Under the pieces are notes generated by a model. That model was not told where the DNA came from. It saw only the letters and a program-made list of their open reading frames with translations, and did not search any database. From the NCBI GenBank assembly GCA_021527695.1, contig JAKFAO010000002.1:1612501-1676500 (forward strand): a stretch of DNA of 64,000 bases. The letters run 5' to 3'. Of this stretch, positions 28,936-41,696 are shown piece after piece. The DNA comes from Naematelia aurantialba. Taxonomy: Eukaryota > Basidiomycota > Tremellomycetes > Tremellales > Naemateliaceae. The stretch's first letter is position 1, and each line of letters starts with the position of its first letter. A program made the translations under genes and the position numbers.

Positions 28936-31864
28936 ATGCAGAATCGAGGGGCTAAAACCTCGACGACGACCTCGTCTCTCTCAGCCACATCATCGGCTAC
29001 GACATCCCTACGGCGTAGCTTGCGGACACATTCACATCCAGATCAGTCGGACGAAGACGACCTCGCGGATCCTCGGCCTTGGGAGAGGAGAGGTTCTCTG
29101 AAGCAGTACGGCTCGGTCAGGGACTCGCACCAGGCGAATCTCAATCCACTCTTGTCGGCCGACGAATCAAAGGGGGATTTACCTCTATACGGAAACGAAA
29201 TGGAGGCAAGACGTCGATATGGAGACAAGGTCGCAGAGGAGCCATACGGGGAGAAAGACGGGTTGGTGCTGGAGGAAGACGATCAGGGCAAATGGGCTAA
29301 AGGGCATGGGGCGGGTCCGGGCGTTGGCGGCAAAAGGGGTCTACCTCCTCGGCACAGAGTAGCGGGCTGGGTGGGTGCTGAGCTATTCTGCCCCCCCAAA
29401 GCTGACGCTCACAGCGGGGTGTGATGATCGAGCACGAAGAATGGATTTGGACAATTGTCTACTCGCTCCTTAGCATGCTCACCCGGTATTGGCGAATCGG
29501 AGCAGCCAATTATGTTGTCTGGGACGAGGCAAGTCGACTATATGTATCTCGTTTCTTCCCCTTAGCTGACTCGCTCAGGCGCACTTTGGCAAATTCGGCT
29601 CACACTACCTGAACCGCGATTTTTACTTTGACGTCCACCCGCCGCTCGGCAAGATGCTGGTCGGCCTGGCAGGTCTGTTGTCAGGTTATAATGGCGGATT
29701 CGATTTCAAGTCGGGCGTCGAATACCCGGCCGACGTACCGTATACCTCTATGCGCGTCATGTTGGCAAGCTTTGGCGTTGCGCTGGTCCCGATCGCTTGG
29801 TGGACTGCCGGAGAGCTGGGGTGGTCTCGGTATGCGCGGCATTGGGTTACCATTTGTGTGTTGTGTGGTAAGCTAACTCAGTGACTATTTTGCATGCACG
29901 AGCTCATAAGCAGACATTGGATGGCTGTGTATCTCAAGATTTATCCTTCTCGACTCAATGTTGCTCTTCTTTACCTTTACAACAACACTGGGGCTCGTGA
30001 AGTTCCACAACCAGCGACATGAGTGAGCTCTCTCTTGTCTTCCACGTAGAAATATCTCTGATCCAGCAGTCCGTTCGGCGATGATTGGTGGATCTGGCTC
30101 GTGTTCACTGGCTGGTCCATCGGATGTGTCTGTAGCGTCAAATGGGTCGGTCAATTCATTACCGCCCTCGTTGGTCTGTACACTATCGAAGACCTCTGGG
30201 ACAAGTTTGGGGACCTGTCAATGCCCATCGTAAGTACGTCTTCGGGGATCTCGCTGAGATCAGCGCACATACATCAAACACTGGCTAGCACGCATAACCT
30301 GCCTCTTGATTCTTCCGTTCATCGTCTATGCCTCATGCTTCAAGATACATTTTCTCATACTCAACCGCTCGGGCCCAGGCGATGCTCAGATGTCGTCACT
30401 CTTCCAAGCGCATCTGATTGGTAACGACTTTAGCGATTCACCCCTTGAGGTGGCATTCGGCTCCAAACTCACGCTCAAGAACTATGGATATGGCGGCGGT
30501 CTACTGCATTCGCATGTCCAGACGTTCCCAACAGGATCGCTCCAGCAGCAGGTCACATGCTATCATTACAAAGACGACAACAACCACTGGATTGTGACTC
30601 CGCCTTGGAATGAGGATCCGGTGGATCCTGATGGTCCGATCAAGTATCTCGTCGACGGTGATGTGATACGACTGGTGCACGCCTCAACGACGCGGAACCT
30701 TCACTCACATCCAATTGCAGCACCAATCACCAAAGAGCATTGGGAAGTGGCGGGGTACGGTAATGGCACGATCGGGGATGAAAACGATCTCTGGGTGGTC
30801 GAAGTCGTTGACGATACTCATCGCTCCAAGAAGGATGCTCAGGATGGGAGAATCCACTCGCTAACGACGAGAATGCGTTTCCGACACCGCGATTTGAATT
30901 GCTATCTCCGTGCTGCGAACAGAAATCTACCGCAATGGGGTTTCAAGCAAATCGAGGTCACTTGCGACAAAGAGAACAACCGCGGGGATGTGCACACTTA
31001 TTGGAATGTCGAGTCCCACTGGAATGAACGTTGTAAGTTGCCGTGTGACGGCGGAAAGTCACAACTCACGGCGAGGCAGTACCAGCAGGGAATGCCAACT
31101 ACTACAAGTCGGCTTTCTGGCGCGACTTTGCCCACCTCAATGTCGCTATGTGGACATCCAATAACGCGCTTGTGCCAGATCCCGACAAGGAAGACATCCT
31201 GGCTTCCAAGCCGCTCGACTGGCCATTCCTGCGCCTAGGATTGCGCATGTGTGGATGGGGGGACAACCAGATCAAGTTCTACCTCCTTGGGACCCCGATT
31301 ATATGGTGGATCTCGACTGTCAGTCTGGGGCTAGGATTACTCACGGCTGGCTGGTATGTTGCCCGAATGCAACGGCAGTACAGGGACTGGAAAGAGGGCG
31401 AATGGGAGAGCTTCTTGTGGGTGGGAAAAGTTGCTTTCGGAGGCTGGGCGCTGCATTTCTGTGAGTTGATGCGATAACACAATGGCTGATAGGAAGTGCC
31501 CTTCCTCATCATGGGCCGAGTGACTTATCTACATCACTACGTGAGTGACATCTGGTATCTAAGTTGGTCAGCCAGCTGATCGCTGTAGTTGCCGACACTC
31601 TGGTTTGCAGTTCTGATGGCCGGACATATACTGGATCACTGGCTCTTCGCCTCTCCCCGATGGTCCCCGCGGAACCGATTTATCTGGTTCCTCGTCTCCA
31701 GTGTAGCCGTAGTGGGCAGCTTCCTGTGGTTCAAAGATCTCGCACTCGGCGTTCATGGCCCAATCAACGGGCACTGGGGATTCAGATGGAGATCGAGTTG
31801 GAATGTGAGTGCGAACGTCTGCAAGAAATGGATGCAATGCTGACATCTGCAGATCTACAACTGA
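28936..31864 (+). CDS. PMT4: Protein O-mannosyltransferase, PMT4 subfamily
   Basis: ER membrane enzyme that moves mannose from dolichyl phosphate to Ser/Thr of secreted proteins. The first 150 residues are hydrophilic (MQNRGAKTSTTTS). The GT39 core follows: HEEWIWTIVYSLLSMLTRYW, NYVVWDE/AHFGKFGSHYLNR (catalytic DE in the first lumenal loop), DFYFDVHPPLGKMLVGLAG. The MIR domains contain LTLKNYGYGGGLLHSHVQTF, QQQVTCYHYKDDNNHW, GDVIRLVHASTTRNLHSHP and RFRHRDLNCYLR. The C-terminal membrane part has VPFLIMGRVTYLHHYLPTLW and HILDHWLFASPRW, and the end is WNIYN-stop. The HSHVQTFPTGS form of the first MIR repeat is typical of PMT4. One intron begins GC (29529-29578). Convergent with dihydrofolate reductase 181 bp downstream. 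Confidence 0.94.
29529..29578 (+). other. GC-AG intron in PMT4
   Basis: The conserved block WDE-AHFGKF is split by GAG/GCAAGTCGAC...CGCTCAG/GCGCAC. Only a GC donor keeps the invariant DEAHFG frame. The donor GAG/GCAAGT is the classic GC-AG consensus, and a CTGAC branch site lies near 29566-29570. Length 50 nt. Confidence 0.8.
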
Positions 31865-32045
31865 GAGTACGAATGTGCATATGACTGTTTACATGAATCA
31901 CATTGCATTGAGATGGGTTGCAGCTGCTGCTGTTCGCTGGAGTCCGCTCGTGAATCATGCCTGCTGCTCTACCTTGCTGCTCTGCAAGGCAATGAGACCA
32001 AGGAGGTGCTTGCCCTTGCCCTGCGCCCTGCGGAATGAGAGGGGT

Positions 32046-33058
<1,013 letters not shown>

Positions 33059-33278
33059 GCTGCGCAGAAACCGTGTCACCCCACAAGGGTTTGAATGCAT
33101 ATATACCACCTCATATCTGGGACGCGACTGGTGTTCGGACAACAGCACCGCAATGGTAACAGGGGAACTGAAATAAGTTTCCTGCCTTGGACCTGGCGTC
33201 ATGCTGCTCTATTATCACACTGATCGTCTGAAGTTCCAGCGTATCCTAGACTTGTAGGCTGCTCGAAGCTCAGACAAG
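33059..33278. promoter_or_regulatory. Bidirectional promoter, DFR1 and ARC18
   Basis: 220 bp between divergent start codons. GCATATATACC at about 33097-33107 is a TATA-like element close to DFR1. Confidence 0.5.
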
Positions 33279-34513
33279 ATGCCGGTGAGGAGGCTTCCCC
33301 AACCGCTGACCGTGGCATGCTTCTCTCAATACGGAGGATGCGGATTTGCGAGCAGTCAACTGATGAAGAGCAGGCCTACCACTCGTCTTTCAATGACGAT
33401 CCGTCGGTGCGCCAGATCGGCAATATGGCGCTCTTGCCTATCACCACCAGGATACGCGGCCCCGCCCCCATATCTGGTATGTCCAGAGTTTGGACTCTCC
33501 CACAGCTGCCCTGGTGCTAGAGGTGTCAAGCTGTGACGCCGGGAGTTAGCAAGACGCTGACCGGTGCAGCGGACCCTTCGCAGCCCGATATCATCGAGGA
33601 ATCCTTAGACCTCTTTAGAGCAAACTGCCTCTTCCGCAACTTTGAGATCAAAGGTGAGCTTTCAACGATGCATCCTATCTCGTGCCTATCTCGCAATCAT
33701 TGAGCTGACTCGAGCGTCTCCCAACCTCTAATCGCAACCGTTCCTCCACACCTCTCTGCCCGGACCGATAAACCTGGTTCTCTTGCACTGCCAGGCCCCG
33801 CGGACCGGCTCCTGATCTACCTAATCCTCTTCATTTCCGAGTGCTTGACAAAGCTGGCGCCGACCCCTGGCCGCCCATCACCAGGCTACCAAGAGGCTAC
33901 CAAGGTGCTCTCGACGCTCGCGGTGGATACGTTTGCTCTGCCGGGCGATGCGGGCTTTCCGCTCAACTCGCTGTATCATGCCCCAGCCAGCCGGATGGAT
34001 GCTGGTGAGTCTTTGCTTGTTGTTTTGCTGGACAAGAAGCAACCGTCACTCGCGACTGTGAGCCGTGGCGAGCAAAGCACCCGGGAGAGAACTGGACAAT
34101 CGGCAGGTCTACTGAAACGAGCGAGACCATTGACCCTGCGGGCGGGAGACTTGTAGGAGTTTGTCATCTGAGCGTGCCATCCTGGAACTGTTGAACGGCT
34201 CCCATCTTGTTTTGCGCTAGACTCTGTGATAGTCTCCTCCGATATCACTGACACTTCAGACGCACTCCGGTCCTACCTTACGCAAACGCGGTCAGAGCTC
34301 GCATTGCGATTGTGCGACCGTCTGTACCCACCTGAGCAGCAGCTCGGCCCCGATGGCCAGCCCACAGGGCAGTCTGGTCCGCGCGCAGCAAAACCTAGCA
34401 AGTGGTGGATGTCATTCCAAAAGCGACGGTGAGTATCTCAGTGCCCTGCTTCCTATCAACATGTCGAGCTGATGCATAAAAGTTTCATGGGTCGATCTCT
34501 GGGCGGAGCATAA
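33279..34513 (+). CDS. ARC18: Arp2/3 complex subunit 3 (ARPC3, p21-Arc)
   Basis: Subunit of the seven-protein complex that nucleates branched actin filaments. The first coding exon is only 6 nt (ATGCCG, 33279-33284); an 89-nt intron (GTGAGG..CAG) then joins it to 33374-33476. Spliced, it starts MPAYHSSFNDDPSVRQIGNM, then ALLPITTRIRGPAPIS, matching the family start MPAYHS.. and GNMALLP. Later exons give DIIEESLDLFRANCLFRNFE, IKG, PADRLLIYLILFISECLTKL, LPGDAGFPLNSLYHAPASRM, ALRSYLTQTRSELALRLCDR and KWWMSFQKRRFMGRSLGGA. Phases match across the first two junctions. About 190-200 residues, near the usual 175-180. Confidence 0.95.
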
Positions 34514-34764
34514 GGGGACGATGCGATGGACGTGAAAGGAAAGAGGTGTCATCGATGGACAGTCGAATGTTCGAGACAGACTGTCCGTTGTTGGTGTAGT
34601 GAGACGCGTTGGAGCGGGCACACTCAAAGGATGAAATGTGGTATAAGACTCGCCTGTCGTCCTCTACCCGTTGGCACCAACCGTACCACTTTGTACCCTG
34701 CCATTGCCACAATACCTCCCCAATCCTCCACCACTGACATCTGACTTCACCACTCTAACTGACC

Positions 34765-35328
34765 ATGTCTACTGATAGCTCGTCTAGTTCCAGTCGATCG
34801 AGCAAGGCGGACGACATGCTCGTCACGCCTATTACCCCTACTCACCCTTACGAGGACTTGCCGCCAATTCTGACCATTACTCCGCCGTCTCTGCCGACCT
34901 TTCCGCCATCTCCAGTGAGCGCCGCTCCCGATCGCTCTCCGCCCCCAAAACCGATCCCGCCACTTCCTGCAACGCCTCTCGAGCCGGTTTACCCTTTTAC
35001 GCTGTCCCATCACTCACTCCATGCACCGCTGACCACCCACTTGACTCTGCTTCACCCGCAGACCCCGCGCGACATAATCCGATTCGTCGCGACACGCTTA
35101 TTATCGTCCGACCGCCCCTATGGATATGAGGGCGACTGGGCCCCGTTCTGGGAATGGTGTGGAGACCTCTCGGCTGCTGGACTGGCGCTCGAGGCGGGTA
35201 AGGGCTGCGAGCAAAAGGAGGACGGCGAAGGCAAGGAGGTGGACAGGAAGTTGGAAGAAATGTATGCCGTCGCGAGACGGAGCTGGGTGTTGTTGAAGGA
35301 GAAAGTCGGTGAAGGTAGTGCCCTCTAG
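34765..35328 (+). CDS. Unknown fungal protein
   Basis: 187 residues from an ATG in a good context (GACCATGTCTAC). The N-terminal third is Ser-rich, then Pro-rich (several TPITPTHPYEDLPP-type runs). The C-terminal half looks folded: LHPQTPRDIIRFVATRLLSS, YGYEGDWAPFWEWCGDLSAA and EEMYAVARRSWVLLKEKVGE. The Trp/Tyr-rich segment suggests a small helical domain, but I recognise no family. It follows ARC18 on the same strand by 251 bp. An alternative 3' end is possible: a weak donor GTAGTG after GGTGAAG, spliced to CTTGCAG/GGATCC, would add 16 residues and end at 35450. Confidence 0.65.
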   Translation: MSTDSSSSSSRSSKADDMLVTPITPTHPYEDLPPILTITPPSLPTFPPSPVSAAPDRSPPPKPIPPLPATPLEPVYPFTLSHHSLHAPLTTHLTLLHPQTPRDIIRFVATRLLSSDRPYGYEGDWAPFWEWCGDLSAAGLALEAGKGCEQKEDGEGKEVDRKLEEMYAVARRSWVLLKEKVGEGSAL

Positions 35329-35879
35329 ACATCTACCAGGCGAGGTTTGAGGCAGGCTTGGCCATTTGGTGGTGCAGCTATAATCTCAAACTTGCAGGGA
35401 TCCTTACTCTCTTACCGTCTGCATCGAGACCGCCGTGTCAGTCGCTGTAGCCTGTGCGTATGCTGTGCATGTCGAGCATAAGACTCGTCATCATTTGCAT
35501 GTCAAACAGGATGCCAAAAGACAGATGGCCGCCTGCACCGCCTGCAAAGCGTTCGGCCAAGCGGCGGCGGCGCGCGCAGCTCGCTCTTGTTCCCCCTTTG
35601 GACGCGACAGTCTCCCTCCTTCGTCATTTGCTGCTCCCCCGTCTCTTGATTCGTTGTACATCCTTGTCCACTCACTCGTCTGCTGCTGCTGCTGCTGCTC
35701 GCCAACAGGGAGCGTCACAGGCGGGCTGAAATCATTGCCCCCACCAAAAGCACCTTTTCGACTCGTCAACCTACGCGAGCCTCCGCCAGTACCGATCTAC
35801 TGTGATCGACTTGTATCCAACTGACCTCTCCAACACCGACTTCGACCTCAATCACGACCAAACCCTTACGACTCTCGAG
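35329..35879. other. Intergenic / 5' leader with CTG repeat
   Basis: No convincing gene. A CTG trinucleotide run of about seven units lies near 35680-35699, in the probable 5' UTR or promoter of the downstream membrane-protein gene. The surrounding sequence is C/T-rich. Confidence 0.5.
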
Positions 35880-37628
35880 ATGGGAAGAGGCAAGGACATT
35901 GGTGCAGGCCTTATTGACCCGAGGTACTGCTGTCTTGGTATGCCCTACTCGTCGAAGGATGGGCTCGTGATCGTGATCGCTGCTGATCCAATATAGCTGT
36001 GCCTCTGGTCAATTTCGGCATCTATGCACTGCTCGCTGAACAAGCTGTTCGTCCGAGTATCTACGGGGTGTATGCTGGACGGGAACTGACTTGACGTAGG
36101 TGCTCGGCGTGTGTATAGGGGTCCTGGCTGTAGCGACTCCTGATGGTACGCTTATCCTCCCCTCTCGTCCTCGTCCTGGGAGGTCCCCAGTCTTATCCAT
36201 CCTGCCTCCTGTGGCCCCCCTGCCAGAGAGGCTAGCTCCTCGTCGACCACTTGCCCCGCTTCACTACATCTGCATTGATAAGACAGGAATCTTTCAAGCT
36301 TCCTAGGCTGCTTCTCCATGGCTGACGGCTGGGCATAGTCGTCGGTGCTGTCTTTCCAAACTTTGCTACAATCATATTCGCCATTACCTGCTGGGCCGTC
36401 ACGCTCTGTCAGCCAGTAGGCTTCGTCGGGGTCCTCAGAGTCAGTCCTGCCTGGCGACGTTAAGGCTGGACGTGGGCTGAGGCGGTCTTTGCAGGAGAAG
36501 ACTTCAACCTTCAGAGTATACTCGAATGCCAATGCTATCGCACTGGCGGCTGCTTTCAGCTCGTCCGCGGCACTCATCATCGTCTCCGCCTTGCGCCATA
36601 CTGAGGCTGTGACTGCTTGTCAGGTGAGCCCGGCTTCTGCCTCCTCGGACTGTTACCTAGCATTTGCATATGGATCACAGGTCCTTGTTTCATCGCTTTG
36701 CACTTTTCCCTTCTAGACGTCTCCGCTCTCTTTACGCTATCCGTTTTCACTTCAACGCGCTGACTATTGCAGTCAGACTTCTTCAGCACGGCCAACACCA
36801 ACTCTACGTCAGCGGCCAATATGCTGACAGACGAAGGCGAGAAACTGTGTCCGCCTTTCGCGTGGGCAGATGTGGGCATTATGGGCGGTTTATGGCTCAT
36901 TCTCCTAATCGTCCAGGGGTATTTCCTCTAGTGCGTTGCGATGCGAGCTGGACGGCGCAGCCCGGTGCGCTGACACCTGTTAGTCTTACCAGGTCATATT
37001 CTACGTCGCAGGTGTCGGACCACAAGCTATATCATTCGGTTTATTCCGAGAACCCAGAAGCATTTACTATGTCGGTCTTACGCTCAAGCCGATACAATCC
37101 TGGATCAATGTACAACGTGCCACCCGTCGGACCCAATGCCGATGCATGGGATGCAAGACCATCGATGGAATCACTGCGCGAGGAGGGCAAACAGACAGTT
37201 TACGATCGCGAGTATTCTGATGTGCCGAATTCATATGGATACGCCGAGCCCAGCGGTCGATATGAGGACGCCTTTGCCGAAGGGAGTAGAGCATTTCCCA
37301 ACGAAGCAGACGGCTACGACGCTCCGCAAGGCCATTATCCCTTCTCTACGCCTGGAGGTGGATATGTCGATCATCCGCCCGAAGCATATTCACGGGATCC
37401 TGGTCAAACACCAGAGGTCAGTCCATACCAGACGGGCCAGGGCTGGTCAGCCGGTGGCGGCAGTGGCAGCAGTGGCTTGAGAATGCCAGAGGCGGCGCAG
37501 AGACACCCTGGTACGTATTCGGACTGAGTAGGTGAGGGCGTCAGAATCGATGCGAAGGAGTCTTGACTGATCTGACTGCAGCGGAAGGCATGTTTGGGAG
37601 GAAGAGTCCCAGGATCGCGGAGTACTGA
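35880..37628 (+). CDS. Tetraspan membrane protein with Tyr/Pro-rich tail, unknown function
   Basis: Spliced by eye from about seven exons. The start is MGRGKDIGAGLIDPRYCCLA, then VPLVNFGIYALLAEQAV (TM1), VLGVCIGVLAVATPD and VVGAVFPNFATIIFAITCWA (TM2), VGVLREKTSTFRVYSNANA with AIALAAAFSSSAALIIVSAL (TM3), a polar loop SDFFSTANTNSTSAANM, and DVGIMGGLWLILLIVQGYF (TM4). A hydrophilic tail of about 180 residues rich in Tyr, Pro and Gly follows (SYGYAEPSGRYEDAF, PPEAYSRD). A last small exon gives AEGMFGRKSPRIAEY-stop. Asn residues in the loop before TM4 could be glycosylated. The layout resembles fungal four-TM plasma-membrane proteins, but no named family is recognised. The junction after TM4 is the least certain. 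Confidence 0.75.
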
Positions 37629-38125
37629 GCTGGGAAGTGTGGACATTGTGAATCTACCCCTCATGTAACGCACCGCGAGAGTCATGAACTTTACGACACC
37701 TGATACCACCGATATTCATATGCATTGTTACCCGGGCGGTCTGCTAGAACCTGATAAGTCGGGCGTAGCCAACATGCTTTGGACGAGCACTTCGACCTCG
37801 CTGGTGAAGAGGGGAGTCTAAAGCCGCATGGCATTGATGGGGCGTGTTAAGATCGAGGTCGGGAATTACAAGAACTCTTATGATGAGTCGGCGAGAGCTC
37901 TTAGGGGTTAGAGGTATGGTCGAGCTCGTTGTCAAGCCAGAGACGTTCAGGAAAGGAACGGCATCCGGGTCATCCAGACGACCAGGGACACCGCTGCATA
38001 AGGGATCACTACTCTGCCCTGGCATCGCTGATCTGTATATATAGTCCACGGGCAGGATAGATTATTAGATGGGATGTGTTGTATGTAGATGATATTCTGT
38101 ATGTATTGATTTGTGATACAAGGGG
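37629..38125. other. Intergenic, convergent 3' ends
   Basis: 497 bp between the 3' ends of the tetraspan protein gene and the OXLD1 gene. A/T-richer near 38040-38130, as expected for polyadenylation regions on both strands. No gene seen. Confidence 0.45.
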
Positions 38126-38908
38126 TCATGGTCTTTGAGCAGCACTTGATTCAGGTGCTTGATTCTTCTTGAGCTTGTTCTCCAGCCTGCCATGTCAGCT
38201 TAGCACTCTTATCCATTGTCAAGGGCTCACGCAAGGAAAGCAGCCATACTGGGGTCCATGCCCTCTCGGACCTTCTCCTCCTCCCTCTCCACGACCCCGC
38301 CTTGGTCGTCCATCCGTCTTACAACTTCGGGCCAATCTGTCGAGCGGATTCCGGCAGCTTGTAATGCTTCTCGAGCGACTTCTAGCGCGGCGTTATATGT
38401 CTCCAACTCGTCGGCGTAGGTCGTGTACACGCAGTGCACACAGCCGGACATGCAGCATTCTATGCATGTCAGTTCGATTCGCCAACGGACTGGTTCAAAA
38501 TCGTGTCTTACCATCTTCCGCCGGCGGTCGAGGCTTAGGAGGGACGGCTATGCCCTGTATCACCATTCTCTGGCCACTCGCAGGTCTAGCTGGGTTATCA
38601 GGCAGAGCTTTCATAGCTGGCAGAGGCACAGCGAGCTTCGATCGTGGTGCTGATCTCGGTGGGGGCACGTCCTGCAGCGACGTTCCAGCTGGTGTCGTAG
38701 AAGCTGTCTCGTAGGCCGACGGTCGATCTGCCGGTGTCATCTCGGCCAGAGAGGTTGGAAACGATGTGGGCACGGGGGATGGGGCGCGTCGACGGAACGA
38801 AGCGAGAACATCATGACCGCGCAGAGAAGACGGGGAAGAGTGGTATATTCTGACACTGCTACTGAGTGAGCGCGTGTATGTCGCGAACGCGCCTCGAGGC
38901 GATGTCAT
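38126..38908 (-). CDS. Oxidoreductase-like domain protein, probably mitochondrial (OXLD1 type)
   Basis: The N-terminus MTSPRGAFATYTRSLSSSVR is Ser/Arg-rich without acids, a good mitochondrial presequence. After a Pro-rich linker the conserved domain reads ECCMSGCVHCVYTTYADELE, the CCxSGCxxCVxxxYxxELxxY signature of the oxidoreductase-like N-terminal domain family. A helix TYNAALEVAREALQAAG follows. Two introns are needed: one before ECCMSGC (GTAAGA..ATAG) and a 44-nt one near the end (GTGAGC..CTGAC..CAG) that turns a premature FLA-stop into MAAFLALENKLKKNQ and ends QRP. An in-frame upstream ATG at 38968 would add 20 residues. The biochemical role of this Cys-rich family is unsettled. Confidence 0.85.
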
Positions 38909-39166
38909 GTCCTCATGGTCGATGGATTCTGGTACAATGGCAACATCTCCCCTACAATTCAAAGCCATTCTCAAGTAGGAGACCTGTTACGTAATGTTGC
39001 TTCCAGCACGAGACTGCCCAACCACGTGGAGAAGCCCAAGCGGCGAAGAGCCCGAGCACTTTTGCTAGCTGCTGCATCTTCATCTTTCCTCATCTTCACG
39101 ACACATTATCCGCACTGGCATACTGGATACAACCTTGGACCAGTGACGCACCAGCTTCCATCCCGT
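38909..39166. promoter_or_regulatory. Bidirectional promoter, OXLD1 and Asteroid-type nuclease
   Basis: 258 bp between the divergent start codons. No distinct motif recognised. Confidence 0.4.
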
Positions 39167-41696
39167 ATGGGAGTCAAGGGTCTCGCCTCTTTCATCAAAG
39201 AAAACCGCCAATCGCTATGCCGTTCGATCCACTTTGATGCCACCTCGGTGGCTCGCCAAGGGCGAGTACCTGTTGTGGTCGATGCGTGGGGGTGGGCTCA
39301 GGCTGTATCCCAAGACAGCAAGTGGCTGACCTGTTCAGGATCATTTTTCAGCTTTACCTGGATAGCCTCCCCTGGGCGTCTGGCGGAGAGTACTTGCGTT
39401 TCTACAGACTCGTAAGGCAGCTTGTCATCTCCTGGCGTCAGGTTGGCCTGGAACCAACGTTTGTCTTCGATGGTGAGTGTCTCTCTTCCCTTTGTACCAG
39501 ACTAACCGTTCAGGTGCCTCACCGCAAGAGAAGCACGACACTACAATTTCACGCCTACAGCAATCTGTCACAACTGCCCGACTGTTCTATACGACGTCTA
39601 CCGCCTCACGTTCGTCGCCATCATTCTCTAGGAACAACGTCGTTCTTCCTGCTTTCGCTTCTCACACATTCATCTACGCTCTTCACTCGCTGAGCGTTGC
39701 CACCCATTTTGAACCAGAAGGCGAAGCGGACGGCGTCTGTGTATCGGTCGCCGAACGGCTGGGGGGATATGTTTTGGGCCTCGATTCGGACTTCCTCATT
39801 CTTATCGCTGCTAGCAAAGGTGGAGTACAGGGCTATTGTCCGCTCGATATGTTGATGTGGATCGAGGGCGACTTAAACGATCCTGTGCCATCGTATCCAA
39901 TTGGTGAAACAGATTGGTCTATAGCCCACTCGTCTCGCCGCAATACCAACCAGGCTAGACAATCAAGACTATTACCACCGGCGCACTTTAACAGCCCGAA
40001 GCTCATACTGACTTCAATACACCCACAAGCGCTGCGGCAACGACTACGTCTTCCATCGACAGTCCTTCCTCTTTTTGCGAGTCTGTGTGGAAACGACTAC
40101 ACGCCACCGGCCGCCGCCGAGGTGCTATTCGAGCCAAATTTGTCACTTGTCCAAAGGGTGGAGAAAGTTGCGCGTATTCTTCGGGAACAGATCTTTTCTC
40201 CATCCATTCAGAAGAGCGGCAATGCAGGCGATCAAGCCGTCGAGTTAGTTACGCGAGTGGTCAAGAAATTGGCTTGTCGACCGTTCCTCACAGAGCAGGC
40301 GATGCAGGATTTGATCGAGGCGATCATTCGAGCCACAATGCAATATTCACTCCCACCGATGATTGAATGTTGTGCACTGTATCCCTTCTGCGGCGAATTA
40401 GAGGAAGCGGGCTGTCAGACGAATGAGCCAACCAGTGCATTAGCGCCCGGACCTGCCGCTAGTGCATACGCTTCTGCACAGCGTCTAGGTACCTTAGGAA
40501 GCGTGACTCATGCGTTTCTGTACCCCGAGAGAGTGTACCTACGGTCGATTCTCGAAGATCCATCGATCTCAAGTGTAAAAGCAAATCCGGCGCTCCGCGA
40601 CGTTCGACGGCGCGCTTGGGAGCTTGCAGAACAGAGTCTTGGAAGATTTTTATGGTCTACTGCGCGCGAGCAAGACCTGGAAGACACTCCTGCTCGATGT
40701 CTGCAGAGAGACGTCGATGATGATGACTCGATTGGGAGCACGTCGAATACCCTCGTCGGCAACGATAGTATCGACCTTAAGGTGGATCAGAAGCATGTTC
40801 CAAATCGAACGATGATCGAATATATTCGGCAAAGCATCTCCACGCGTATCACAGGGGTCAAAGTGCCGCTCGATTCCCAGTTAGAATCGATCTCTACTAC
40901 GCCAATATCTCTTCAACCTCTCGGGGTACGACTCAAGCATTACTTGGGTATTTTGCGATCCGACTCGCCGTCTATATGCGCTCTCTCACCGTATTTGCAC
41001 CCTCTTGTCGCATGCGTCCGCTTGAGTCTTCTCATCGCTGCTTCGACCACCGCCAAAACTGATGCACCAAAGTGGCGCCGGCGGGAACTCGAGGCTATCC
41101 TTCGTGCTGGTCTTGGTAGCTATGCTGCTTGGCAGCGAGAGGTTGATCCAAAATCAAGACAGGCCGCAGACCGTGTCTTAGCTTGGCCGCTGTTGACGAA
41201 CCGCAACTCCACCCTTGTCGCTCAACTCACGGGCGTGATGACAGATGCACATCTCCTGGCACAATCACTCCTCCTGGTCCCGGGGAGCCCGGACAACAAT
41301 GACACTAAATCGAAGAGGGGAAAGCATCACCCAATCACTCATCTAACTCCTTTTGTTTTCTTCTGTGGGACTGCGCTGCATACCCTGCTCAATGGTGATA
41401 CACCACCGGAGAGCGAGTGGAAGTGGTCTGAACGTGAAGACCTACTCCTCGAGCGATGTGTGGAGGCTGTAGTGGAGGGTTTAGACCTGGACGAGGCGGT
41501 TGTTGGATGGACCGCCTCCCCAAAGACTGGAATGACTGGCATGTTGGAAAGGCACCAGGCCGATAGAACCATAGGTCTGGCCAGCAGAGGCAGTGTCAGA
41601 CCAGGGAGGAGTAGTGAGGAAGGGAAGAAGGGCAAGGCGCAAACGAGTGGCCCCATGAGGGGAAGATTCGATCTTCTAGATGGGGTTATGCCTTGA
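39167..41696 (+). CDS. XPG/Asteroid-type PIN-domain nuclease-like protein
   Basis: 813 residues from exons 39167-39291, 39339-39472 and 39514-41696; introns are 47 and 41 nt and all phases agree. It starts MGVKGLASFIKENRQSLC, the FEN1/XPG-like N-terminus. The first catalytic acid is in VPVVVDAWG, spliced to IIFQLYLDSLPWASGGEYL. VGLEPTFVFDG follows, then the internal block EGEADGVCVSVAERLGGYVL, GLDSDFLIL with the E..D..D-x-D acids, and FASLCGNDYTPP, the helix-turn-helix entry motif. This matches the Asteroid group of XPG-like proteins. The C-terminal 450 residues have no recognised domain and end in a basic tail. Catalytic acids appear present, so activity is plausible; the substrate is unknown. 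Confidence 0.85.
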
